From an uncultured Collinsella sp. (GTDB lineage Bacteria > Actinomycetota > Coriobacteriia > Coriobacteriales > Coriobacteriaceae): a stretch of 64,000 bases of DNA. The position numbers and the translations under genes were made by a program. The DNA is taken from the NCBI GenBank assembly GCA_959601045.1, contig CAUGNZ010000004.1:1-64000 (forward strand). Direction: 5' to 3'. Positions 17,247 through 25,254 of the stretch are shown piece after piece (the stretch's first letter is position 1; the number at the start of each line of letters is the position of its first letter). Under the pieces are notes generated by a model. It worked only from the letters and a program-made list of their open reading frames with translations, searched no databases and was not told where the DNA came from.

Positions 17247-18359
17247 CTACGCCTCCTCGGCCATGAGGCCGACCGCCCACACCCAGCAGGCGAGCTCGCG
17301 CGCCGTGGCGACGTTCGCCTTGTTGCCGTGGACCCCGCGCGCGAGCAGCGCCTCCCGCCTCTCGACCAGCCTCCGCACGCCCTTGGCGGCATGCCTCCGG
17401 GCGCCCCGGTCCGGGGCCTGGCCCTTGGCGAGGTCCTTCGGCCGCCCCGAGCACGTCAGGTAGTGCCACGCGGCCTCGACCAGCGTCTTCCTCAGGTGCT
17501 TGTTGCCGGCCTTGGTGATCGCGCCCCTGCGGTCGCTCTCCCCGCTGGAGTGCTCGGAGGGCGTCAGGCCGACCCACGCGGCGAACGAGCGGGCGTTCCT
17601 GAACCTGGAGAACTCGCCGGCCTCGAACACGAGGTCGGCGGCGGAAGCGGTGTCGACGCCCTTGAGGCAGCGCAGGGAGTCGACCCTCCTCCTCCACCTG
17701 GGCTTGCGGGCCTCGCCCTCGACGAGCCCCTCGAGCCTCGCCTTCTCCTCCGCCGCCCGCCTGACCGCGTCGACGTAGTAGGCGAGCACCTCCTCGTCGG
17801 CCCTCTCCGCGAACCTTATCGACTCGATCCAGGACCAGTGGGCCCGGGTCCAGTTGCCCTTCCTGCGGCCGGTGGGCGTCCTCTCGTCGAAGACGAGCCC
17901 GTGCCTGAGCAGGAACTTGGAGAGCCGCTGCTTCGAGCGCGAGAGGTCGTCCCTCGCGTCCTCGAGCGCCCTGGTCAGGTCGCGGGCGGCCTCGCACTCG
18001 TCGTCGGGGACCCACACCTCGACCACGTTGCCGACCGACAGCATGCGGGCGAGGAACTCGGCGTCGTTGCGGTCGTTCTTCCTGCGCCTGTCCGCGCTGG
18101 GCTTGATCATCTTCGAGACGGCGCCGACCACGCAGTCGACCCCCAGGCCGGAGAGGCTCTTCTGCAGGTCGAAGCCCGTGACCCCGGACTCGTACACGCA
18201 CCTGGCCCCGGGGTCCACGGAGCGGACCCACTCCGCGACGGCGCCGGCGTCGTAGCCGAAGGTCGCGGCGCGCACCTCCCCGGTCATGACGTCGAGGGAG
18301 ACGGCCTTTATCGAGCGGGCGTGGACGTCGAGGCCGACGAAGGTGGTAGTATCGAGCAT
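17247..18359 (-). CDS. IS110-family transposase (DEDD recombinase)
   Basis: The 370-residue protein has an N-terminal RuvC-like domain beginning with FVGLDVHARS (first catalytic Asp) and containing KNDRNDAEFLA (later acidic residues). The C-terminal IS116/IS110/IS902 domain has LKGVDTASA, FAAWVGLTPSEHSSGE with the nucleophilic-serine region, and GNKHLRKTLVEAAWHY. Both halves are intact, so the enzyme looks active. I choose ATG 18359 because GAAGGGG precedes it; ATG 18374 would add five residues. It is GC-rich with a strong G/C-ending codon bias, even above the neighbours. Confidence 0.95.
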   Translation of the reverse strand: MLDTTTFVGLDVHARSIKAVSLDVMTGEVRAATFGYDAGAVAEWVRSVDPGARCVYESGVTGFDLQKSLSGLGVDCVVGAVSKMIKPSADRRRKNDRNDAEFLARMLSVGNVVEVWVPDDECEAARDLTRALEDARDDLSRSKQRLSKFLLRHGLVFDERTPTGRRKGNWTRAHWSWIESIRFAERADEEVLAYYVDAVRRAAEEKARLEGLVEGEARKPRWRRRVDSLRCLKGVDTASAADLVFEAGEFSRFRNARSFAAWVGLTPSEHSSGESDRRGAITKAGNKHLRKTLVEAAWHYLTCSGRPKDLAKGQAPDRGARRHAAKGVRRLVERREALLARGVHGNKANVATARELACWVWAVGLMAEEA

Positions 18360-18663
18360 GGGAGCCCCTTCCATGAATGCGGCGTGGCCGCCGCGGCTGA
18401 ATTAGACACTCACCATTGTCGGCCTAATCCGCGGTCCTTCATGCAGCAGGGGCTCTCAATGTTTTTATGTCCTGCTCATATCGTCTCTGCCGGCAGCTGG
18501 GGACACTCCTTGCGGGGCGTCCCCATTTTGTTTTCGTCCCGCATGTTTTGTGAAACACGGCTAACTTTTAGGCAAAGTAGTAAGACATGGGCAACTTTTG
18601 CGGTAAAGTAAATCAAGCAAAAGTATCCAAAGGCTAACTAGCAATCATCGCGAAAGGCGGCCC

Positions 18664-19041
18664 ATGGCCCTACGTGAATCCGGAGAAGACTATCTCGAAT
18701 CGATCTACGTCCTATCGGAACGTCAGGGCATCGTGCGCTCGATCGACGTTGCCGAATACTTGGGCGTAACCAAAGCAAGCGTCTCTAAAGCCATGGCGGC
18801 CTTGGAGAGCACCGGCTACGTGGAGATGGGCAAACGCGACGTGCATCTGACGGAACGCGGTCTTGAGGTTGCCCGTCAAATGTGGGAGCGCCACTGCTTT
18901 TTTGTAGGTCTGCTAGAGGACGCAGGCGTAACGCCCGAGGTCGCGTCGCAAGAGGGCTGCCACATGGAGCACTGCCTGAGCGAGGAGAGCTTCGAGAAGC
19001 TAAGATCGATGCTGAGACGGGGCAGCGACCGGGATCAATAG
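18664..19041 (+). CDS. DtxR/MntR-family metal-dependent transcriptional regulator
   Basis: A 125-residue protein with a winged helix (ESGEDYLESIYVLSE; VTKASVSKAMAALESTGYVEM) and a dimerisation/metal domain holding ERHCFF and the cluster EGCHMEHCLSEE, equivalent to the C/E-x-x-H ligands of MntR. There is no SH3 domain, so it is of the short MntR type. It would sense Mn(II) or Fe(II) and repress uptake genes; no target is obvious nearby. GAAAGGC precedes the ATG. The upstream 18510-18663 region is AT-rich and contains GGCTAACTTTTAGG and GGCTAACTAG, which loosely recall DtxR-type boxes. Its neighbour is the Zn/Cd efflux system, convergent. Confidence 0.9.
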   Translation: MALRESGEDYLESIYVLSERQGIVRSIDVAEYLGVTKASVSKAMAALESTGYVEMGKRDVHLTERGLEVARQMWERHCFFVGLLEDAGVTPEVASQEGCHMEHCLSEESFEKLRSMLRRGSDRDQ

Positions 19042-19119
19042 CCCCGCCAACTAAGTCCAACTCAGACAAGGAACCCCGCCAGCAAGCGATGCCCAAGAAC
19101 CGCCAGCAACGTTACCGCA

Positions 19120-19246
19120 GGCCGGGACCGGGCTTGGTTTTGAAAACATTCCGCAGCGCGAGGCCCGCCTTTCCGTTGCTCCGCAGGAGCAGGAAAGACG
19201 GGCCTCATGCGCGAGGACGTTTTCAAAACCAAGCCCGGCCCCGGCC
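19120..19246. terminator. 127-base near-perfect palindrome between convergent genes
   Basis: Bases 19120-19147 and 19219-19246 are reverse complements over 28 bases with one mismatch (outer GGCCGGG, inner TTTTGAAAAC / GTTTTCAAAA). The arms continue inward through GCGAGGCCCG / CGGGCCTC and CTTTCC / GGAAAG to a central GCTCC/GGAGC hairpin. The whole forms one long cruciform-prone structure between the dtxR-like gene and the P-type ATPase gene. A bidirectional terminator role is likely, but it is far longer than needed for that. Confidence 0.75.
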
Positions 19247-19262
19247 GGAGGGACCACGAGCG

Positions 19263-21215
19263 CTACAGGTTCTTGACACCCATCGCGCGCATGGCGTTCA
19301 GGATGGCGATGATCGCCACGCCCACGTCGCCAAAGACGGCAAGCCACATATTGGCGATGCCCAGCGCTGCCAGCACAAGGATGAGCAGCTTAATGCCCAG
19401 CGCAAAGATGATGTTCTGCCAAACAATCGACATGGTCTTGCGCGCCACGCGAATAGCGCGGGAAATGTCGGACGGCTTGTCGTCCGTCAGCACCACGTCG
19501 GCGGCCTCGATCGCGGCGTCGGAACCCATGGCGCCCATGGCAATGCCCACATCGGCGCGCGTAAGCACAGGAGCGTCGTTGATACCGTCGCCGACAAAGG
19601 CGAGCTTGCCCTTGCCACTTTCGGCCGCGAGTAGCGCCTCAACGCGCTCGACCTTGTCGCCCGGCAGGAGCTGCGCGTGGAACTCGTCGAGACCGAGTTG
19701 CTTGGCCACAGACGCTGCAACCTCCTCGCGGTCGCCCGTGAGCATGACGGTGCGGTTGATACCGGCGGCATGCAGGTCGCGAATCGTTTGCTCCGCATCG
19801 GCCTTAACGGTGTCTGCAATCACGATGTGGCCGGCGTACACGCCGTCAACGAGCACGTGGAGGATCGTGCCGACAACCTCACAGTCCGGTGCTTCAACGC
19901 CGGCCGCGGCGAGCATTTTGGCGTTGCCAACGACGACGTGCTTGCCGTCGATGGTTGCCGTCACGCCGTGGCCCGCGTCGTTGGCGGAGTCGCTCACGCG
20001 CTTGGGGTCGACCTCGCCCTGGTAGGCGTCGCGCACGGACTGCGCGATGGGGTGATCGGAGAACGACTCAGCAAGGGCTGCGACTTCGAGCAGCGACTGC
20101 TCGGTATAGCCAGCCTCGGGGTGCACCGCGACGACTGAGAACGTGCCGTTGGTGAGGGTGCCCGTTTTGTCGAAGACGATGGTGTCCACGTCGGCGAGCG
20201 TCTCGAGGTAGTTGGAGCCCTTGATGAGAACGCCCAGCTTGGACGCGCCGCCGATGCCGCCAAAGAAACTCAACGGTACGCTGATCACGAGGGCGCACGG
20301 GCAGCTGACGACCAGGAAGGTCAGGCCGCGCAGGATCCAATCGGACCAAGCGCCAGTCACCAGGCCGCCGCCAAGCGCGAGCACCGCGGCAGCGCCAGTG
20401 ACGGCGGGGGTGTAGACGCGGGCAAAGCGCGTGATGAAGTTCTCGGTGCGCGCCTTCTTTTCGCTGGCATTCTCCACGAGCTCCAGAACACGCGCGACGG
20501 TTGACTCGCCAAAGGGCTTGGTGGTGCGCACGTGGATGAGGCCCGTCATGTTGATGCAACCGCTGATGATATCGTCGCCGGTCTTGGCCGGGCGGGGGAC
20601 CGACTCGCCCGTGAGTGCGGCGGTGTCGAGCTGGGTTTCGCCCTCGACGATGACGCCGTCGATAGGCACGCGCTCGCCGGGCTTGACCACGATCACGGTG
20701 CCGACGGCGATGTCATCGGGAAAGACCTGTTCGAGTGCGCCGTCGGCTTGCTCGACGTTAGCGTAGTCGGGCGCGATGTCCATCATGGCACTGATCGACT
20801 TGCGGCTCTTGCCCACGGCGTATGCCTGGAACAACTCGCCGACCTGGTAGAACAGCATGACAGCGGCGCCTTCGGCCATGTGCGGGTCGGTGTCGGGGAA
20901 GAGCACCATGGCAAACGCGCCGATGGTCGCGACGGCCATGAGGAAGCTCTCGTCGAAGGCCTTGCCGCGGCGGATGTTATTGAATGCCTTTTGCAGTACG
21001 TCGTAGCCGGCAATCAAAAACGGCACGAGGAACAGCACAAAGCTGGCGTAGATGTTGCCGGGCTCCCCAAATGCGATAGTGAGGGCGCCGAGCTCGTCGA
21101 GGGCATAAACAACGGCAAAAATGCCCAGTGCTACCAGGATGCGGTTGCGCTTATGCTCAAGGGACTCTTTCTTCTTGCGCTTCTTCTTTTTCTTTTTGGG
21201 ATCGGCGGCTGTCAT
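19263..21215 (-). CDS. Zn/Cd/Pb-type heavy-metal-translocating P1B-ATPase
   Basis: The 650-residue protein lacks an internal HMA domain; instead the N terminus is a lysine-rich stretch (KKKKKKRKKK). Eight hydrophobic segments surround the cytosolic parts. The actuator loop has LTGESVP, the metal-site helix has VSCPCALVIS (CPC), the phosphorylation site is DKTGTLTNG, the N domain HP motif is SDHPIA, and the hinge is GDGINDAPVL. The CPC with a final-helix NAMRAMG and the ArsR-type regulator upstream favour Zn(II)/Cd(II) export over Cu(I). It is the third gene of an arsR-HMA-ATPase unit and also has its own operator copy. GAGAGG precedes the ATG. Confidence 0.93.
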   Translation of the reverse strand: MTAADPKKKKKKRKKKESLEHKRNRILVALGIFAVVYALDELGALTIAFGEPGNIYASFVLFLVPFLIAGYDVLQKAFNNIRRGKAFDESFLMAVATIGAFAMVLFPDTDPHMAEGAAVMLFYQVGELFQAYAVGKSRKSISAMMDIAPDYANVEQADGALEQVFPDDIAVGTVIVVKPGERVPIDGVIVEGETQLDTAALTGESVPRPAKTGDDIISGCINMTGLIHVRTTKPFGESTVARVLELVENASEKKARTENFITRFARVYTPAVTGAAAVLALGGGLVTGAWSDWILRGLTFLVVSCPCALVISVPLSFFGGIGGASKLGVLIKGSNYLETLADVDTIVFDKTGTLTNGTFSVVAVHPEAGYTEQSLLEVAALAESFSDHPIAQSVRDAYQGEVDPKRVSDSANDAGHGVTATIDGKHVVVGNAKMLAAAGVEAPDCEVVGTILHVLVDGVYAGHIVIADTVKADAEQTIRDLHAAGINRTVMLTGDREEVAASVAKQLGLDEFHAQLLPGDKVERVEALLAAESGKGKLAFVGDGINDAPVLTRADVGIAMGAMGSDAAIEAADVVLTDDKPSDISRAIRVARKTMSIVWQNIIFALGIKLLILVLAALGIANMWLAVFGDVGVAIIAILNAMRAMGVKNL

Positions 21216-21237
21216 GATTCAAACCTCTCATTTGAGT

Positions 21238-21257
21238 TTATGAACACTCGCTCATAT
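21238..21257 (-). promoter_or_regulatory. Third SmtB/ArsR-type operator, upstream of the ATPase gene
   Basis: ATGAACACTCGCTCATAT matches, with about three mismatches, the 20-base operator found twice in front of the arsR-like gene. It lies 23 bases before the ATPase start, so the ATPase may have an additional metal-controlled promoter. Confidence 0.6.
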
Positions 21258-21314
21258 AATTTCGCGAGCAAAGGCCGCGGCAAGCGCGGCCTCGCAGGTC
21301 AACGTATGCGCGGG

Positions 21315-21533
21315 TTAGAGAATGATCTCGCAGTCCGGCTCGGCGTCGGCGGTGAACTCAACGACGCGGTCCAGGACCTCGTCGAACTTGGCGTCGTCGG
21401 CCTCGAGCGTCAGCTTCTGGGTCATAAAGTTGACCGAAACGGACTTGACGCCCTCGAGCTTGGCAAGTTCGTCCTGAAGCTCGCGCGCGCAGTTGGCGCA
21501 ATCGATCTCGTCGAGCTTGAACTGCTTTTTCAT
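21315..21533 (-). CDS. Heavy-metal-associated (HMA) domain protein
   Basis: A 72-residue stand-alone metallochaperone-like domain with the metal-binding motif DCANC (C12, C15) in the first loop and the ferredoxin-like pattern of alternating strands and helices (KSVSVNFMTQKLTLEA). In related pumps this domain is fused to the ATPase N terminus; here it is a separate gene directly upstream of an ATPase that lacks one. An acidic C terminus (DAEPDCEIIL) adds a third cysteine. AAAGGAA precedes the ATG. It probably delivers Zn or Cd to the pump. Confidence 0.92.
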   Translation of the reverse strand: MKKQFKLDEIDCANCARELQDELAKLEGVKSVSVNFMTQKLTLEADDAKFDEVLDRVVEFTADAEPDCEIIL

Positions 21534-21596
21534 GGTGGGTTCCTTTCCCTGTGTTAGCGGTCTGGGTGCCGGCCGCGCTGATACCGTGGTTGATTG

Positions 21597-21962
21597 CTAT
21601 TCGCAGATATGGCTCATGCCCTGGTTAAGCATGGTGTAGACGTGATCGTCGGCGAGCGAGTAGAGAATGTTGCGGCCGTCGCGGCGGAACTTGACCAGGT
21701 GCGACTGCTTAAGCGTGCGCAGCTGGTGCGATACTGCCGACTGCGAGGTTGCGGTCGCTTCGGCGATGTCAGCCACGCAGAGCTCGCGGCCCATGAGGGC
21801 ATAGAGGATCTTGATGCGTGTGGTGTCGCTGAAGACCTTGAACAGGTCGGCCAGGTCGTACAACAGCTCCTCGTCGGGAAGGTCCTCGGGCGAGCAGGTG
21901 GTGGGGACGATCGGCTCGGTGGCCTCGATGCCAGTCTTTGTTTCATCAGCGTGGCTGCTCAT
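21597..21962 (-). CDS. ArsR/SmtB-family metal-responsive repressor
   Basis: A 121-residue winged-helix repressor. SQSAVSHQLRTLKQSHLVKFRRDGR is the recognition helix and wing (listed in two parts: helix residues about 73-88, wing about 89-100). Ligands of the alpha5 zinc site of SmtB are matched exactly in spacing: D105, H107, H118, E121. C62 in ELCVADIA also matches a possible alpha3 ligand. It should release DNA when Zn(II) or Cd(II) binds. It is the first gene of the efflux unit, with GAAAGG before the ATG and two operator copies overlapping its promoter. Confidence 0.93.
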   Translation of the reverse strand: MSSHADETKTGIEATEPIVPTTCSPEDLPDEELLYDLADLFKVFSDTTRIKILYALMGRELCVADIAEATATSQSAVSHQLRTLKQSHLVKFRRDGRNILYSLADDHVYTMLNQGMSHICE

Positions 21963-21976
21963 TGCAACATCCTTTC

Positions 21977-22036
21977 ATATGAACATGCGCTCATATAACT
22001 TACTTCCGATTATATGAGCGCATGTTCATATGTCAA
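21977..22036 (-). promoter_or_regulatory. Metal-efflux operon promoter with two identical operators
   Basis: On the minus strand, TTGACA (22036-22031) and TATAAT (22014-22009) are separated by 16 bases, giving a near-consensus sigma-70-type promoter. The 20-base ATATGAGCGCATGTTCATAT at 22012-22031 covers the spacer, and its exact reverse complement lies at 21977-21996, next to the ribosome site. Paired sites of this type are bound by SmtB/ZiaR-like repressors. Confidence 0.85.
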
Positions 22037-22111
22037 TACAATTTACGTTAATTTCGATGACTGTTTGCCGCCTCTGCGATTTTCTGCGGGTTGGGAGACA
22101 TCGACGCAATG

Positions 22112-22140
22112 CTCGCCAACATATTTCGAGATGTTCGGCC
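22112..22140 (-). repeat. Repeat family H, copy 1
   Basis: Read on the minus strand it is GGCCGAACATCTCGAAATAT followed by GTTGGCGAG. It forms an inverted pair with copy 2 at 22305. The 21963-22351 gap otherwise contains only the promoter above and AT-rich DNA without a convincing gene. Confidence 0.65.
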
Positions 22141-22304
22141 AGCATGCTAAGAAAGCCACCTTGAGAAGCATTAGAACTGTTCATATTTGTACTTTATCGT
22201 GTTAAATACCGCGAGAATCAGTTCTTCCTCTACGGGAGTTCCTGCAGAATCAGTTTTATCTAAAGTTATATTGAGCATTGCTGCAGCCAATCTGGCACAT
22301 CGGT

Positions 22305-22340
22305 GGCCGAATAAGTCGAAAAATGTAGGTGGACATCCGC
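22305..22340 (+). repeat. Repeat family H, copy 2
   Basis: GGCCGAATAAGTCGAAAAAT followed by GTAGGTGGACATCC, just downstream of the nuclease-like gene stop codon. Consensus of the four copies: GGCCGAAYAACTCGAAAAAT then GTAGGTGG. Confidence 0.7.
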
Positions 22341-22351
22341 AGAGATCGCCT

Positions 22352-23560
22352 TTAGAAGAGCGAATTCTCAATTAGATCAATAATCGTGTCGTCTTCCGTG
22401 CGGTTTTCATCGATTTTTGCGAACATGTCGCATTCCCAAGGCCCATTGATTTCCTCAGCAAGGGCCCCGACGTGTTGCATGTCGTCGGGTTCTGGCACAT
22501 CGTTGATGCTCGGGTCATCAGCTTGCGGATATTGGCTTGCAATTTCGCGCTTGGCGGCCTCTTCTTCTTTGAGTGTCTCCAGGACGCGGCGACCGTATTC
22601 GAAGTAGCGCCGCAAGACAAATTGACGAAGAGTTTCTTGCAGGATGGCGAAGTTATCCGGGAGTCGACCGGGCCATATCTTCTCGCGAATGCGAATCGCT
22701 TCCATGACCCGCCTAAAAGCGGACTGCTTGAAAAACGAATGACGACTAACTGTGATAACGGCATATCCCATGTTTCGCAGCGTGTTTCGGCGTTCCTCGT
22801 CAATTGATTGCTGTTCGGGCTCGTCGTGGTAAAAGCCGTTGTATTCGATATCGGTCATCGAATTTTCGAGCAGCGCGTCGAGGTAGAAAACCGTCCGTCG
22901 CGTTAGGGCGGCGTATCTTTTGGGGACTGGGATCGGATAGTCCGTTTTGATAGCGCGTATGGCTAAGCCACCCATTGACTTGGGCATTGTCAGCATCATG
23001 ACAAACGCCGTTTCGAGTGGGGAGCGACAGCCTTCGCGTACATAAGAAAGTGCCTTAAGTGCTTTATTAGATCCACGATACCCCGATGCCTCTGAAAAGA
23101 AGGCTCTGAGCTCTTCAACGCTGGTTAGGGCTGGGCGCTCGCGATATTGAGTTTCGTCGGACGTTCCAAGCGCGTAGGAGCCGCAGATTTCAAAGTAATA
23201 CTCAACGAGCTCCGAAAGGTTGAGGTCGGCTGCTGCTTCTAACGCGCACAGCTTGATATCGACGATGTAGACGTTCGGCTCGAGTTCTAGGTAGCTTTCT
23301 GCATCAAACGTATAGCGCGTGCAGTGGCAGATGCAGCCCTTGCGGTGCCTTTTGGCATTATTGGAAAACGTCAGCACATGGATGCTTTCAGAATCGACAT
23401 TCTTTCTGTTGAGCCATGCTCGCGCCGCTTCCAGGTTGGACGTGGTCGGCGCAGACACCTTGATCTTTTCCATAGATATGGGATCGGTCGCGTGGCTTGC
23501 GAGCGAGTTGACTGTTTGGTATACAGCGCGTGCCGTGGTATGTGACAGAACGATTCCCAT
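22352..23560 (-). CDS. Predicted PD-(D/E)XK (DUF559/VSR-like) nuclease-fold protein
   Basis: From ATG 23560 the product is 402 residues; the frame stays open to 23785, but that part runs into a repeat. The layout matches a family I associate with Coriobacteriia: N-terminal VLSHTTAR, a central RGSNKALKALSYVREG then SPLETAFVMMLTMP and GGLAIR, followed by a nuclease-like core with D in FYLDALLEN and the E-x-N motif in DIEYNGFYHD, then ERRNTLRNMGYAVITVSR. The last ~60 residues are acidic and not found in the second paralogue (32004-33053). No clear ribosome site is visible for any start, so it could be leaderless. It is AT-rich. Function is unknown; a defence or DNA-processing role is inferred only from the fold. 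Confidence 0.72.
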   Translation of the reverse strand: MGIVLSHTTARAVYQTVNSLASHATDPISMEKIKVSAPTTSNLEAARAWLNRKNVDSESIHVLTFSNNAKRHRKGCICHCTRYTFDAESYLELEPNVYIVDIKLCALEAAADLNLSELVEYYFEICGSYALGTSDETQYRERPALTSVEELRAFFSEASGYRGSNKALKALSYVREGCRSPLETAFVMMLTMPKSMGGLAIRAIKTDYPIPVPKRYAALTRRTVFYLDALLENSMTDIEYNGFYHDEPEQQSIDEERRNTLRNMGYAVITVSRHSFFKQSAFRRVMEAIRIREKIWPGRLPDNFAILQETLRQFVLRRYFEYGRRVLETLKEEEAAKREIASQYPQADDPSINDVPEPDDMQHVGALAEEINGPWECDMFAKIDENRTEDDTIIDLIENSLF

Positions 23561-23773
23561 ACGCGCATGATGGCATAGCGGACGCCATATACGCTCGAAA
23601 CTTCGGGCAACGGTATTGGGGCGCGGCTTATCTTCTGCGAACGGTGGGTTTTTGAGCTGTCGTATTGAGGGGGGGGCAGCTTCGGCTGGGGAGGTTTCTG
23701 TCGGCTGCCCCATTTTGGTGAACTTTAGTTGCGGATTCGTAGCTTCTAAGCGTTTTTGCCGACCGCTCAGATG

Positions 23774-23803
23774 CCTCACCAACATAATTTGAGTTATTCG
23801 GCC
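23774..23803 (-). repeat. Repeat family H, copy 3
   Basis: On the minus strand it reads GGCCGAATAACTCAAATTAT then GTTGGTGAGG. It lies upstream of the nuclease-like gene and contains the ATG of the longest possible frame, an argument against that start. Confidence 0.65.
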
Positions 23804-23937
23804 TTATCCTATACGAATGGTGCGATCGCAACGTCCTATTCGAATTGATTCAGGTAGATTTATAGGGCTTGGTTGCGAAATTGGGGCGACTATAGCGCTC
23901 GATTGCGGTTCAAGGGGCCTTGACTAGTGGTTCAGCT

Positions 23938-23968
23938 GGCCGAACAACTCGAAAAATGTAGGTGGGCC
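23938..23968 (+). repeat. Repeat family H, copy 4
   Basis: GGCCGAACAACTCGAAAAAT then GTAGGTGGGCC, an inverted partner of copy 3 about 135 bases away. The rest of the 23786-24114 gap carries the terminator below and no gene. Confidence 0.7.
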
Positions 23969-24013
23969 AACCTGCCGACTATGTGAAGCACGCGTATTTG
24001 CTCGTTTTGATGA

Positions 24014-24048
24014 AAACTAGGGTGCAGCCATAAGGCTGCGCCCTAGTT
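24014..24048. terminator. Rho-independent-type hairpin
   Basis: AAACTAGGGTGCAGCC and GGCTGCGCCCTAGTTT pair almost perfectly around a four-base loop, with an A-run upstream. It is positioned to end transcription of the exonuclease gene on the minus strand. Confidence 0.75.
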
Positions 24049-24114
24049 TACTGCGTGCCGGTGTGCCCAGACGGATTGCGCTGTGCCTGGCAGGCGCTCC
24101 CGCAGATGGATCGG

Positions 24115-25083
24115 TTATTTCGCGAATAGGTTCTTGAGGTTGAACTCGGCTTGGACGGTGCGGAGCATGAGGTCGGTGTCGTCCAAGCCCAGGTGCTGCT
24201 CGTTGGCGTCGGCGGCGAGGGTTCCACGGCGGCGCGCCCAGTTCTCGAGCGCGGCTGGGGCGGACTCGCGGGGGAGCGAGCGCACGTCGGCGTCCAGGCT
24301 GCGGCAGATCTGGCGCGAGTCGATGACGATGATCTTGCCGGCGCGGCGTGCCTCGGCGTAGCCGTCCAGGTGGATCTTGAACCAGCTGTCCTCAAAGGCG
24401 GCGTTGTGTGCCATGTACGGGTACTTCTTCATAAGCTTGAGCAGCTGCTTTTGCAGCTCTTTGTTCTCGCGGAACGGCTTTTTGCCGTCGATGTCGTCCC
24501 AGGTGATGTGGTGGATATTCGACAACGGCACATCCTCGCCGCGGTAGATGTCGGGCAGGCCGCAGTAGTGTGCCTCGGCGTCATGCGGGACGGCGTCGCT
24601 GGTGAGCTCCATGATCTCCCAGCCCACGTTGATGATATAGCCGCGCTCGGGTGCACGTCCGGTGGTCTCGATGTCGATACCGAGCACGGTGCCCTGGATG
24701 GGCTTGCGGGCGTAGGCCACGCCGAGCGCGTCGCGGTCGCCGCGGATTTCGCGCATAACGGACGCGGCGGTGCGCTTTTGCATCTTGCCGATGGCGGCGC
24801 AGGTGTCGGCATCGGACAGGCCGCGCGAGAGCGTCGCGGGCGTCACGTTGCGCAGACGCGCCTCGCCAATCTGGTCGCACAGGTCGCGGTTGCGGTCGGC
24901 CAGGTCGCGCACGGTGGCAAAGTCGAAGCCGGGGTCGCCCTCGGCGGTAAAGTACTCGGTCTCGAGCACCTTGAGGGCCTCCTCGCCCTTCTGGCGCTCG
25001 GACTCCATGGCGCCGTGGTCGCCGTAGATAAACATGGGGATAAACGGCTGGCGCTCGTATTCGAGTGCTTGCGATACGTTCAT
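24115..25083 (-). CDS. DnaQ-like DEDDh 3'-5' exonuclease domain protein
   Basis: A 322-residue protein. Residues about 130-320 hold the exonuclease: LGIDIETTG (first D and E), AHNAAFEDSWF (second D), and the C-terminal EQHLGLDDTDLM with the H-x4-D of the DEDDh class. The N-terminal 125 residues are charged and helical (GLSDADTCAAIGKMQKRTAA region) and are not recognised. The enzyme class trims single-stranded DNA or RNA (epsilon subunit, RNase T, oligoribonuclease). AAGGAG precedes ATG 25083. It stands alone between two unrelated genes. Confidence 0.85.
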   Translation of the reverse strand: MNVSQALEYERQPFIPMFIYGDHGAMESERQKGEEALKVLETEYFTAEGDPGFDFATVRDLADRNRDLCDQIGEARLRNVTPATLSRGLSDADTCAAIGKMQKRTAASVMREIRGDRDALGVAYARKPIQGTVLGIDIETTGRAPERGYIINVGWEIMELTSDAVPHDAEAHYCGLPDIYRGEDVPLSNIHHITWDDIDGKKPFRENKELQKQLLKLMKKYPYMAHNAAFEDSWFKIHLDGYAEARRAGKIIVIDSRQICRSLDADVRSLPRESAPAALENWARRRGTLAADANEQHLGLDDTDLMLRTVQAEFNLKNLFAK

Positions 25084-25254
25084 ATGCTACTCCTTGGACG
25101 GGCCGCGTTGTGCGGCTCGAGGTTACTGAGTTATGGCGAGATGATAGTTTACCATAGGCAACTATTGGCACCGCGCCCGGGACAACTACAATACCCTAGT
25201 TGACCGCTAGGACTTTTACAATGCTGCCGAAAGACACGAAAGGTTCCATCCGTC

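Larger units (their letters stand above)
16930..18481 (-). mobile_element. IS110-family insertion sequence (about 1.55 kb)
   Basis: A DEDD transposase gene is flanked by perfect 15-base inverted repeats: ATATGAGCAGGACAT at 16930-16944 and ATGTCCTGCTCATAT at 18467-18481. Total length is normal for IS110/IS1111 elements. About 300 bases of noncoding DNA lie 3' of the transposase gene and about 100 bases lie 5'. The 3' noncoding side starts with a strong hairpin at 16962-16993. Both outside flanks belong to one REP-like repeat, indicating insertion into it. Exact ends remain uncertain because IS110 elements often lack duplications and classical terminal repeats; sub-terminal inverted repeats are known for the IS1111 subgroup. 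Confidence 0.85.

Noticed and set aside
22171..22371. 66-codon frame overlapping repeat H and the nuclease-like gene end
   Set aside because: Its codons are mainly the repeat itself, and it overlaps a better supported gene.
23561..23785. N-terminal extension of the nuclease-like protein
   Set aside because: It begins inside repeat copy 3 and has no ribosome site; the family pattern starts near ATG 23560. The choice is not certain.
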